A stretch of 64,000 nt of DNA from Rikenellaceae bacterium. GTDB taxonomy: Bacteria; Bacteroidota; Bacteroidia; Bacteroidales; Rikenellaceae. A model generated the notes under the pieces. That model worked only from the letters and a program-made list of their open reading frames with translations, was not told the DNA's origin and made no database searches. The position numbers and the translations under genes are program-made. The stretch's first letter is position 1. Each line of letters opens with the position of its first letter. Shown piece by piece: positions 8,325-16,284 of this stretch. The stretch is taken from positions 62,001 to 126,000 of the forward strand of contig SUZH01000001.1 in assembly GCA_015060045.1 (NCBI GenBank), in the 5' to 3' direction.

Positions 8325-9353
8325 ATGCGCCATTCGGGAAATATCGTTCGCTGCTTGCGAGGCGGTTTGGTCGCCCTCATCGGGTCGATCGCGCTGACTG
8401 CCTGCACGCCTCAGCCTTCGTTCCGCGTCGTGGACGGCATCATGCTCGGCACCCGCCTGCATGTGATTGCCGATTCGCCCTGCGACACCCTCTATCAGGG
8501 GGCGATGGCCATTGATCGTGCAGCGAAGGCCTCAATGTCGATCTACGAGGAGCAGTCGTTGCTGAATCGCCTGAATCGCGGTGAAACGGATCAACTCGAC
8601 ACCCACATCGCCTACAACATTCGTCTGGCTGACTCGATTCACCAGCTGAGCGGAGGGGCCTACGACATCACGGTCAAACCGCTGGTCGAGGCGTGGGGTT
8701 TTGCCGGTCGCGAGGCAACCGCAAGCCCGAATGTTGATTCTATTTTGAAGTTTGTCGGCATGGAGAAGATCCGCATCGAGGGAGATCGCCTCATCAAGAG
8801 CGACCCGCGTGTCGCGATCGACCTAAACTCGATTGCCAAGGGCTACACGGTCGACCTGGTAGCCGCCTATTTGGAGCATACGGGCGCCGAGAACTACATC
8901 GTCGATATCGGTGGCGAGGTTCGTTGTAAGGGCCACAATCGCCAGGGCAACGCCTGGCGCATCGGGGTCGAAACACCCTTCGACGGCAACATGACCGATG
9001 GCGAGTACATCGAGCAACGCATCGCACTCCAAGACGGAGCGATGGCCACCTCGGGTAATTACCGCCGCTTCTACCTCGACGCCAACGGGGCAAAGATCGC
9101 CCATACGATCGACCCGCGCACAGGTTTCAGCAACCCCTCGCGCCTCCTTTCGGCTACGGTGGTAGCGCCGACCTGCGCCGAAGCAGATGCCCTCTGCACC
9201 ATGCTGATGGCGATGGGCGACGAGGCCGCTTGCCGATTTGCCGAGGAGCATCCCACCCTTCCCCTCTACCTGATTTTGGCCGCCGAAGCGAGCGCCGAGC
9301 AGGAGTATGAGGAGCTTTTCACCCCCGCCATGCAGGCGTTATTGATCCGATAA
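8325..9353 (+). CDS. apbE: FAD:protein FMN transferase (lipoprotein)
   Basis: ApbE attaches FMN through a phosphoester to Thr or Ser of target flavoproteins such as NqrB/C and RnfG/D on the outer face of the inner membrane. 342 residues with a lipoprotein signal ending LTAC (Cys about 27). Family motifs seen: KPLVEAWGF, the Gly-rich DIGGEVRCKG, GAMATSGNYRRFY, and HTIDPRTGFSN, whose H-T-I-D-P-R-T-G block is diagnostic. It begins a plus-strand operon with a lipid kinase (gap 7) and an AraC regulator (gap 7). No Nqr or Rnf genes are in the window. Confidence 0.95.
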   Translation: MRHSGNIVRCLRGGLVALIGSIALTACTPQPSFRVVDGIMLGTRLHVIADSPCDTLYQGAMAIDRAAKASMSIYEEQSLLNRLNRGETDQLDTHIAYNIRLADSIHQLSGGAYDITVKPLVEAWGFAGREATASPNVDSILKFVGMEKIRIEGDRLIKSDPRVAIDLNSIAKGYTVDLVAAYLEHTGAENYIVDIGGEVRCKGHNRQGNAWRIGVETPFDGNMTDGEYIEQRIALQDGAMATSGNYRRFYLDANGAKIAHTIDPRTGFSNPSRLLSATVVAPTCAEADALCTMLMAMGDEAACRFAEEHPTLPLYLILAAEASAEQEYEELFTPAMQALLIR

Positions 9354-9360
9354 AAGCAGT

Positions 9361-10248
9361 ATGAAACAAGCGATATTCCTATATAACCCCCAATCGGGGT
9401 CCGGCCGCATTGAAGCACGACGGGAGGAGATTTTGCAAATCTTCCGCGAGGCGGGCTACGCCATCGAACCACTCGCAATCGATTTCCACGCAAACCCCTT
9501 CGAGGGGCACAAAGCGATCGATCTGATGGTGGTTGCAGGTGGAGACGGCACGATCAATTTTGCGCTCAACCGCATGAAGGAGAAGGGGTTGGATATTCCG
9601 TTGGGAGTCATTCCTGCCGGCACGGCCAACGACTTTGCGGGGGCACTGGGCATGGACAAAGATCCCGTCAAAGCAGCCCGTCAGATCGCCACGGGCGAGG
9701 TCATTCGGGTCGATTGCGGCCGCGTGAATGATATCTACTTTGTCAACATCTTCTCGTTCGGTCTCTTTACGACCACCTCGCAACGCACCCCCGACGAGCG
9801 AAAACATCGTTGGGGCAAATTGGCCTACATTGCCGAGGGATTGAAGGAGCTCCGACGCATGCACAAGATCCCCCTACAAATCAGGGCCGACGGCCAAACT
9901 TTGGCGTTGGATACCCTGATTGCACTGATTTTTAACGGCGAGACTGCCGGAGGGTTTCCTTTGGCGCGCCGCTCGTCAATTCAAGACGGACACTTTGAGT
10001 GCCTCCTGCTGGAAAAGCGTAACTTTTTCTTGGCGTGTTGGACGATGATTCGCTACCTGCTCGGTGGCTCACCCAAAAGCATTCATCAGCTGCACGCCCG
10101 CGAAATCGAGATCAGCTCACCGCTGCAGGAATTGACCGACGTAGATGGTCAGCGCGGCGCCGAGTTCCCGCTCTCGATTCGTTGCCTGAGGGATGAGTTA
10201 CGCATTCAGTGCCACCCCTTAACAAGCACCAACCAATCCATTAAATAA
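9361..10248 (+). CDS. Diacylglycerol/lipid kinase family protein (YegS/DagK-like)
   Basis: 295 residues of the soluble DAGK catalytic fold. The nucleotide-binding motif is VVAGGDGTINFALN, followed by the family block LGVIPAGTANDFAGALG. Members phosphorylate diacylglycerol, sphingosine or related lipids with ATP at the inner face of the membrane. In Bacteroidales, which make sphingolipids, a sphingoid substrate is conceivable but not shown by sequence. Second gene of the apbE operon. Confidence 0.9.
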   Translation: MKQAIFLYNPQSGSGRIEARREEILQIFREAGYAIEPLAIDFHANPFEGHKAIDLMVVAGGDGTINFALNRMKEKGLDIPLGVIPAGTANDFAGALGMDKDPVKAARQIATGEVIRVDCGRVNDIYFVNIFSFGLFTTTSQRTPDERKHRWGKLAYIAEGLKELRRMHKIPLQIRADGQTLALDTLIALIFNGETAGGFPLARRSSIQDGHFECLLLEKRNFFLACWTMIRYLLGGSPKSIHQLHAREIEISSPLQELTDVDGQRGAEFPLSIRCLRDELRIQCHPLTSTNQSIK

Positions 10249-10255
10249 CAGCATT

Positions 10256-11152
10256 ATGACATCGCAAGAATTACTCACCAAGCGCTTTGATCGCGTCTCC
10301 ATTTCGCGCATCAAGAAGACGATGAGCGACGTATCCTATCTCTCGGATGATCTGGTCTTTATGCCGATGTCGGCCGACATCAATCCGACCGCTGTAGCTC
10401 CGCGCTCGATCAACGGTTTTGCGGCCATCATCATGCTTGCGGGCGAAGCTACCGTGCAGATCAACACAAAGAGCTACACGATCAAGCCCAACATGATTCT
10501 CTTCTTCAGCCCCGACTCGGTGATTCGCACCGAGCGCGCATCGGCTTCGGCGGCAGGCTACTTTTTGGCCTATTCGAAGGGATTTATCAACCGTGTACAG
10601 GTGGGACTTTCAACCTCCCTGCCGGTCTTCATGCACTATCGCAAGTCGCCGATTCTGAAGATCAACGAAGAGGATGTACACGAAGTGTTGGCTACCTTCC
10701 GACTCATGAAGCTTCTGCTGCGCAGCGACAAGAAACTCTATCGCAACGAGATTATCGAATCGCTCTTCAAGACCGCCTTCTACATCATCTCCGAGGTCTC
10801 GAACCGCGAGAAAGAGCAACTCCCGAAGCAGGGTCGTTGCGAGGTGATCTTTGACGAGTTCATGAACCTCCTGGAGGAGCATTGCCGTCGCGAGCGCAAC
10901 GTAAGTTTCTATGCCGAGCAGCTCAACATCACGCCCAAGTATTTCTCCTCGGCCATCAAGCAGGTAAGCGGTAAAACGGCTGCCCGCTGGATCGACGATG
11001 CCGTGATCATGGAGGCCAAGAACATGCTGAAGTTCTCGGGCATGAGCATCCAGGAGATCGCCTATCGCCTCAACTTCTCGACGCAATCCTTCTTCGGCAA
11101 GTACTTTAAGCAGCATACGGGCGTCTCGCCCTCGCGCTACAAGCACAGATAA
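10256..11152 (+). CDS. AraC family transcriptional regulator
   Basis: 298 residues. The N-terminal part (about 30-150) is a cupin-like sensory domain (IIMLAGEATVQINTKSYTI). The C-terminal 100 residues carry the paired helix-turn-helix of AraC/XylS: FYAEQLNITPKYFSSAIKQ for the first and MSIQEIAYRLNFSTQSFFGK for the second, closing with GVSPSRYKH. The ligand and targets are unknown. As the last gene of the apbE-kinase operon it may control that operon, which is inference from position. Confidence 0.92.
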   Translation: MTSQELLTKRFDRVSISRIKKTMSDVSYLSDDLVFMPMSADINPTAVAPRSINGFAAIIMLAGEATVQINTKSYTIKPNMILFFSPDSVIRTERASASAAGYFLAYSKGFINRVQVGLSTSLPVFMHYRKSPILKINEEDVHEVLATFRLMKLLLRSDKKLYRNEIIESLFKTAFYIISEVSNREKEQLPKQGRCEVIFDEFMNLLEEHCRRERNVSFYAEQLNITPKYFSSAIKQVSGKTAARWIDDAVIMEAKNMLKFSGMSIQEIAYRLNFSTQSFFGKYFKQHTGVSPSRYKHR

Positions 11153-11159
11153 AACAGAT

Positions 11160-11304
11160 AAAGTTGAGAGTTAAAAGTTAAAAGTTGAAAGTTAAGCGCA
11201 ACAAAATGGGGAATAGCCACCGGTTAAGGCTGTTCCCCATTCATTTTGTTGCGTGGCTCAAAGAACCACAAAAAAACTTTCAACTCTCAACTTTCAACTC
11301 CCAA
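11160..11304. repeat. Composite inverted repeat with AGTTGAAA-type arms
   Basis: A central hairpin pairs 11198-11208 (CGCAACAAAAT) with 11243-11253, and inside it GGGGAATAGCC (11209-11219) with GGCTGTTCCCC (11228-11238), the arms offset by a 4-base bulge. It is flanked on the left by a tract of GTTGAGAG/GTTAAAA/GTTGAAA units and on the right by the complementary TTTCAACTCTCAAC tract that reaches the nfo stop. The element lies between convergent genes and could terminate both. Similar GTTGAAA tracts occur at 26741-26790 and 28075-28094. Confidence 0.75.
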
Positions 11305-12136
11305 ACCCTTTCAGGGTTGCAATCTCCTCGGCCCAGCGGCTCTCGTCGGGGGTTTCGAGGATCAGCGGGATCTTCTCAAAGCGCGGATCGGAGGCGATGT
11401 AGCGGAAACAATCCCACCCGATCAACCCCTCACCAAGCGGTGAATGGCGATCGACCTTGCTGCCACGCGGCTTCATGGCATCGTTCAGGTGCATGCCCCT
11501 CAGGTACTCGAATCCGACGATGCGATCGAACTCGGCAAAGGTCGCGGCACAGAGTTCAGCCGAGCGCAGGTCATACCCCGCAGCAAACGAGTGGCACGTA
11601 TCGAGGCAGACGCCTACGCGCGATTTATCCTCCACGCGATCAATCAGATAGCGCAGATGTTCAAAGCGATAGCCGAGGTTCGAACCTTGGCCCGCCGTGT
11701 TCTCGATCACGGCCGTCACGCCATGCGTACGCTCCAACGCGAGGTTGATACTCTCGGCGATGCGATCGAGCGACTCCTCCTCCGAAATGACACGCAGGTG
11801 GCTGCCGGGGTGGAAGTTCAGGCGATCCAGCCCCAGCAATTCGCAACGGCGCATCTCCTCGTAGAACGACTGGCGCGACTTTTCGAGGGCCTCATCATCC
11901 GGATTACCCAGGTTGATCAGGTACGAGTCGTGCGGCAGAATCTGCGCTGCCGTATAGCCATACTCGGCGCAAGCGGCCTTAAAGCGGGCAATCTCCTCCT
12001 CGGTGAGCGGTTTGGCCAGCCACTGACGTTGATTCTTCGTAAAGAGCGCAAAGGCCGTAGCCCCAATTGCGTGGGCATTCTTCGGGGCATTCTCCACCCC
12101 ACCGCTTGCGCTCACATGAGCTCCGATATAGTACAT
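11294..12136 (-). CDS. nfo: Endonuclease IV (AP endonuclease)
   Basis: Zinc-dependent apurinic/apyrimidinic endonuclease of base-excision repair, 280 residues, TIM barrel. Metal-ligand motifs in order: [76 protein letters not shown] and LILETPDE. The length matches the family. It is the last gene of the cvpA-rsgA-trmH operon, one base after the LamG lipoprotein gene, and its 3' end abuts the inverted repeat at 11160-11304. Confidence 0.97.
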   Translation of the reverse strand: MYYIGAHVSASGGVENAPKNAHAIGATAFALFTKNQRQWLAKPLTEEEIARFKAACAEYGYTAAQILPHDSYLINLGNPDDEALEKSRQSFYEEMRRCELLGLDRLNFHPGSHLRVISEEESLDRIAESINLALERTHGVTAVIENTAGQGSNLGYRFEHLRYLIDRVEDKSRVGVCLDTCHSFAAGYDLRSAELCAATFAEFDRIVGFEYLRGMHLNDAMKPRGSKVDRHSPLGEGLIGWDCFRYIASDPRFEKIPLILETPDESRWAEEIATLKGFGS

Positions 12137-12137
12137 C

Positions 12138-12803
12138 TTATTCGTTCAAAAGGTTGTGATCAGTCAGGAACTCCTCGGGCGTCAAAGCCTTCGGGGTGAT
12201 GCGGATGCGATAGAGGTCGCCCTTGAACCAGCAAACCTGATTCTGGCGCACGCCCACCGACGTAATACCGCTGTTGATCGGGCGGTAGGGGATTTCGCCC
12301 TCAAGCTCCTCCACGCCATTCACGTAGCTCGTAGCCTTACCCTCCTTCACGACCATCGCGAGGTTGTACCACTCGCCACAGGGATGGGTCTGCGCGGGAT
12401 CGATCAGCACCAAATCCTCCTCACCGAGGTCAATGTAGCAATCCAGGTACCAATTTCCATCGGGATTCACACGCGTCTCAAACAATACGCGCTCCCCCTT
12501 CACGGTACCCATGTGGAGAAAACGCTGCTCGAAAGCGGCATCGGCATCCTGGCGGAAGATCACCTCCACGGTCACCTCCTCCATGCCGGCCAAGGGGTTC
12601 AGTCCGAGGTAGTAACCATCGGCTTCGCCGCCAAAATGAACGGCCTTGCCGAGCTTCGTATCCACGAGCGTCGGGGCGCCTTTGATGCTGTCGATCTGAG
12701 GAAGATCGGCCACCTTCCAATCAATCGTACCTACGATGGTTTCGGGCGTTGAACAACCAACAACGGCCAAGAGTGCCACAAGGGCAAAAAGGGTTCTTTT
12801 CAT
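12138..12803 (-). CDS. LamG/concanavalin-like lipoprotein of unknown function
   Basis: 221 residues from the ATG of [10 protein letters not shown], with a lipoprotein signal ending VVGC (Cys about 17). The mature part resembles the laminin-G/jelly-roll fold: [40 protein letters not shown] and [17 protein letters not shown] are typical LamG-3 pieces. Such domains bind sugars or proteins, but no catalytic residues are evident. A further upstream in-frame ATG would overlap the aminotransferase gene and precede a complete signal peptide, so I reject it. It sits 13 bases after the aminotransferase. Confidence 0.75.
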   Translation of the reverse strand: MKRTLFALVALLAVVGCSTPETIVGTIDWKVADLPQIDSIKGAPTLVDTKLGKAVHFGGEADGYYLGLNPLAGMEEVTVEVIFRQDADAAFEQRFLHMGTVKGERVLFETRVNPDGNWYLDCYIDLGEEDLVLIDPAQTHPCGEWYNLAMVVKEGKATSYVNGVEELEGEIPYRPINSGITSVGVRQNQVCWFKGDLYRIRITPKALTPEEFLTDHNLLNE

Positions 12804-12816
12804 AGTTATAAAAGTG

Positions 12817-14028
12817 TTAAGGTAGTTCTGTTTCCAATCGGTCGAGCGCCTCACGAATCAGCAGTACGCTCTCCAAAATCTCCGCCTCGGTGATCACGAG
12901 CGGGGGCGAGATGCGGAAGGCCGTATCGCAGAAGAGGAACCAATCGCTCAAAATGCCGATCTCCTTGAAGATCTCCATGATGCGATAGAGGCGATCCGAA
13001 CGTCCCAACTCCACGGCCAAGAGCAGACCTGCGCGACGAATCTCCCGGACGGCGGAGTGGTCCTTCAAGAGCGACTCATAGAGTGCGCCCTTGGTTTCAA
13101 CCCCCTCCAACACACGATTCGCGAGCAGATACTCCATCGCCGCCAAGCCCGCTGCACAGCAGACCGGATGGCCACCAAAGGTGGTGATATGACCCAGCAC
13201 GGGGTTGGTCTGGAGCGTATCCATAATCTCGTGGCGCGCAGCAAATGCACCGAGCGGCATACCGCCACCGAGCGCCTTGGCCAGGCAGATAATGTCGGGA
13301 GTCACGCCCAACCGTGTCGAGGCAAACATCGCCCCCGTACGGCCCATGCCGACCTGAATCTCATCGAAAATCAAGAGCGCGCCCACCTCATCGCAGCGAC
13401 GACGCAGCGCCTCCAGGTAACCCTTCGCGGGAGGACGTACACCCGCCTCACCTTGAATCGGCTCAACCAGCACACACGCCGTGCGCTCCGTAATCTCGGT
13501 CAGCGCCTCGAAGTCGTTGAATTCGATCGCCTTCGTATCGGGCAACAAGGGACGGAAAGCCTGCTTCCACTCCTCGCCCTCGGGCTGGCCCATCATACTC
13601 ATCACGCCATGCGTCGAGCCGTGATAGGCCCTGCGCATCGAGATCATCTCCGTACGACCCGTATAACGTTTGGCCAACTTCAATGCACCCTCCACCGCCT
13701 CGGCGCCCGAATTGAGGAAATAGATGCTCTCGATCTCCCCGGGCAGGTGCTCGGCCAGGAGCTTGGCATAGCGCACCTGGGGCGTTTCGACCAGCTCGCC
13801 ATAGACCATCACATGCATATACTTGGCCGCCTGCTCCTGTACGGCCTTCACGACCGCCGGATTGGCGTGCCCCACGTTGCTCACCGAGACACCGGCAATC
13901 AGGTCGTAATAGCGTTTTCCCTCGGGTGTATAGAAATAGACCCCTTCGGCACGCTCCACCTCGACCAACATCGGCGAGGGGGACGTCTGCCCTACGTGAG
14001 CCAAAAATTGTTTGCGTAAGATATTCAT
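12817..14028 (-). CDS. Class III aminotransferase (acetylornithine/ornithine type)
   Basis: PLP enzyme of 403 residues. PLP motifs: FLNSGAEAVEGALKLAKRY binds the phosphate, LLIFDEIQVGMGRTG carries the Asp that holds the pyridine nitrogen, and LAKALGGGMPLGAF holds the Schiff-base lysine. Likely donors are omega-amino acids such as acetylornithine, ornithine or 4-aminobutyrate. No arginine-biosynthesis genes are adjacent, so the exact substrate is open. Its start directly abuts the trmH stop codon (TAA then ATG on adjacent bases in the minus direction). Confidence 0.92.
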   Translation of the reverse strand: MNILRKQFLAHVGQTSPSPMLVEVERAEGVYFYTPEGKRYYDLIAGVSVSNVGHANPAVVKAVQEQAAKYMHVMVYGELVETPQVRYAKLLAEHLPGEIESIYFLNSGAEAVEGALKLAKRYTGRTEMISMRRAYHGSTHGVMSMMGQPEGEEWKQAFRPLLPDTKAIEFNDFEALTEITERTACVLVEPIQGEAGVRPPAKGYLEALRRRCDEVGALLIFDEIQVGMGRTGAMFASTRLGVTPDIICLAKALGGGMPLGAFAARHEIMDTLQTNPVLGHITTFGGHPVCCAAGLAAMEYLLANRVLEGVETKGALYESLLKDHSAVREIRRAGLLLAVELGRSDRLYRIMEIFKEIGILSDWFLFCDTAFRISPPLVITEAEILESVLLIREALDRLETELP

Positions 14029-14739
14029 TTACAAGCCAAATTTACGTTCCAAAATACGCGTGGCATCCTTCACGCTGAGGTGCGTCCAATCGTACAACAG
14101 GCGCACCTGCTCCTCCTCCGTGAGTTGCCAATCCGCCACCTGGGCGCGAATCCGCTGCGTGAGTTGATAGATCAAGATGGCCGCCGAAGCGGAGACATTC
14201 AGACTCTCCACCATGCCGCACATCGGGATACGCAGATACTCATCGGCCGCCTCCATCGCCTCGTCCGAAATACCGGCATGCTCCGTACCGAAGATGAGGG
14301 CAAATTTACCCTTCGTCACATCGAACGTCTCGGGCGTGCAACTCTCGCGGTGAGGTGTTGTGGCCACCAGGCGATAGCCCTCGGCCTTAAGGGCCGACAA
14401 CGCCTCGGCCGTCGAACTATGGCGCACAAGGTTGAGCCAGCGATCCGAACCGCGTGAAATATTCTGCGAGGGATCAAAGACACAACGCGTCTCAATCGTA
14501 TGCATGCGCTGCACGCCAAAGGCCTCGCAGTGGCGCATCAGAGCCGCCGCATTGTGCGGATGGAAGGTGTTCTCAGCCAGAATGGTCATGTAGTCGGTGC
14601 GCTGAGCCAACGTACGTTCAAAGAGCGAGAAACGCTCCTCGGTCATGAAGGTGGCGAGGTAGTCGATACGCTCGCGATACCACGCCAGCGAACGCTCCTC
14701 GGTCGGCAATGCGGGGATATTATTTGCGATATTTGTCAT
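14029..14739 (-). CDS. trmH: tRNA (guanosine-2'-O)-methyltransferase, SpoU family
   Basis: 236 residues of the SPOUT class, knotted SAM-binding fold. Motif 1 HPHNAAALMRHCEAFGV, motif 2 FALIFGTEHAGIS, motif 3 IPMCGMVESLNVSASAAI. This set is typical of TrmH, which methylates G18 of tRNA; other SpoU rRNA enzymes share the motifs, so the exact target is inferred. The start overlaps the 3' end of rsgA by 20 bases in another frame. Confidence 0.9.
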   Translation of the reverse strand: MTNIANNIPALPTEERSLAWYRERIDYLATFMTEERFSLFERTLAQRTDYMTILAENTFHPHNAAALMRHCEAFGVQRMHTIETRCVFDPSQNISRGSDRWLNLVRHSSTAEALSALKAEGYRLVATTPHRESCTPETFDVTKGKFALIFGTEHAGISDEAMEAADEYLRIPMCGMVESLNVSASAAILIYQLTQRIRAQVADWQLTEEEQVRLLYDWTHLSVKDATRILERKFGL

Positions 14740-15643
14740 CGTCGTCCATCATTTTGAGATAACTCTCGTAGCGCAGCTCCGAGATTTCACCCTCCTCCAA
14801 CGCCGCCATCACGGCACAACCGGGTTCGTGGGTATGGGTGCAGTTATAGAAGCGACACGCACGACCGTAATGCATCATCTCGGGGAAGTAGTGCCACAAC
14901 TCCTCCTCCTCGATATCGAGCAGGCCGAAGCCCTTGATGCCCGGCGTATCGATCAACGCACCCCCTTCGGCCAGCGGATACATGGTCGAGAAGGTGGTCG
15001 TATGGCGTCCCTTTTGGTGGTTATCGGAGATTTCGGCCGTACGGATATCGAGCGTGGGGTCGATCTGCTGCACGAGGGTCGATTTGCCGACACCCGAATT
15101 ACCCGAAAGGAGCGTTGTGCGCCCGACGAGCATATCGTGCACCTCGGCAACACCTTCGCCCGTCGTCGAGGAGACCTCCACCACGCGATAGCCGATCGGC
15201 TCGTAGATCGAACGGAAGAAGGCCACCTCCTCCTCATCCTGCAGGTCAATTTTGGCCAGAAGAATCACCACCGGGATTTTATACGCTTCGCACGTCACGA
15301 GGAAGCGATCGACAAACTCCAGCGCCGTTTCGGGTTGGCGCAACGTCACGAGCAGCAATGCCTGGTCGATATTGGCGGCAATGATGTGTGACTCGCGCGA
15401 CAGATTCGAAGCACGACGAATCACGTAATTGCGACGCGGCTCGATGTCGATGATCACATGGCTGCCCGACTCATCCTTCAGGCAGCGCACCGTATCGCCC
15501 ACCACCACCGGATTGGTCGAGCGCACCCCTTTCAGGCGCAATTTGCCACGGATGCGGCATTGATAGCGCTCGCCCTCGCTCATCACCTCGTACCAACTAC
15601 CTGTGGCACGTAGTACAAGACCCGTAAAATATTGTTCTTCCAT
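14720..15643 (-). CDS. rsgA: Ribosome small subunit GTPase RsgA
   Basis: Circularly permuted GTPase that helps late 30S assembly, 307 residues. N-terminal OB fold (about 1-75), then the permuted G motifs in order G4 LAKIDL, G5 SSTTGEG, G1 LLSGNSGVGKSTL and G3 DTPG, then the C-terminal zinc finger with Cys, Cys, His, Cys in CRFYNCTHTHEPGC. The length is normal. Second gene of a six-gene operon, three bases after cvpA and overlapping trmH by 20 bases. Confidence 0.97.
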   Translation of the reverse strand: MEEQYFTGLVLRATGSWYEVMSEGERYQCRIRGKLRLKGVRSTNPVVVGDTVRCLKDESGSHVIIDIEPRRNYVIRRASNLSRESHIIAANIDQALLLVTLRQPETALEFVDRFLVTCEAYKIPVVILLAKIDLQDEEEVAFFRSIYEPIGYRVVEVSSTTGEGVAEVHDMLVGRTTLLSGNSGVGKSTLVQQIDPTLDIRTAEISDNHQKGRHTTTFSTMYPLAEGGALIDTPGIKGFGLLDIEEEELWHYFPEMMHYGRACRFYNCTHTHEPGCAVMAALEEGEISELRYESYLKMMDDDDKYRK

Positions 15644-15646
15644 CCG

Positions 15647-16153
15647 TTACGACTCTTTATGCAGTTTCTCGACCTCGTCGCTCAACCACCCGACAAAGGG
15701 CAGGATCTGGCGCGATAGGTTACGCACGGGTTGATAGCTCTTCGAGGCCTCGATCTTCTCCTCGGAGAGCAACGCCCCGCCCACATTGATCTTCTCGAAG
15801 GCAGCAAAGGCCAGGCTCAAGAGCAACAGATACTTCGCCGCTGCCACCACGACACCGAGCAAAACATCCACCAAGCCGAAGCCGGCGAAATGAAAAATTT
15901 TGCGCACCAACCGTGCTGCCAGCGCCACCAACAGCATTGCCGCCAGCAGCACCACCACAAAACCGCCCGCCTCGGCATACTCGGCATCGAGTTTCAGGGC
16001 GGCACCCACCTCGGCGCCATAGTGCGAAGCGAGGAAGATGGCCGCCACGACGGCAACCATCGAGCAAAGTTGCAAAATCAAGCCTCGCCGCCAACCGTTA
16101 AAGACGGCCAACGCGAGTACCAAACAGACGATCAGATCGAGGATATTCATCAT
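15647..16153 (-). CDS. CvpA family membrane protein
   Basis: About 168 residues with four hydrophobic segments: ILDLIVCLVLALAVF, ILQLCSMVAVVAAIFL, FVVVLLAAMLLVALAA and VDVLLGVVVAAAKYLLLLSLAF. The early N-G-W-R-R-G-L motif after the first helix is the CvpA family mark. The E. coli relative is needed for colicin V export, and the wider role is unclear. I start at the paired ATG codons of MMNIL. A longer frame upstream would read across the -7 box. First gene of the operon running to nfo. Confidence 0.88.
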   Translation of the reverse strand: MMNILDLIVCLVLALAVFNGWRRGLILQLCSMVAVVAAIFLASHYGAEVGAALKLDAEYAEAGGFVVVLLAAMLLVALAARLVRKIFHFAGFGLVDVLLGVVVAAAKYLLLLSLAFAAFEKINVGGALLSEEKIEASKSYQPVRNLSRQILPFVGWLSDEVEKLHKES

Positions 16154-16172
16154 GCATGCAGTTATTCTTGGA

Positions 16173-16180
16173 CAAAGATA
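16173..16180 (-). promoter_or_regulatory. -7 promoter box for cvpA-rsgA-trmH-nfo operon
   Basis: TATCTTTG on the minus strand, 20 bases before the first cvpA ATG, giving a leader of about 15 bases. Confidence 0.6.
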
Positions 16181-16247
16181 GGAATTTTTAGGACGAAGAC
16201 GACAAATCATTTTTCATTTTTTACGCGTTATATTTGCGATAAAGCCG

Positions 16248-16255
16248 TATCTTTG
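16248..16255 (+). promoter_or_regulatory. -7 promoter box for GH2-like gene
   Basis: TATCTTTG on the plus strand, 30 bases before the ATG at 16285. A TTTG at 16233 is too close to be a regular -33 element. Confidence 0.6.
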
Positions 16256-16284
16256 CGGTAAGTTAGGATTTAATCCCTCTTTTT

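Noticed and set aside
8192..8407. 71-codon minus-strand frame upstream of and into apbE
   Set aside because: It overlaps the apbE promoter and start, no promoter or conserved feature supports it.
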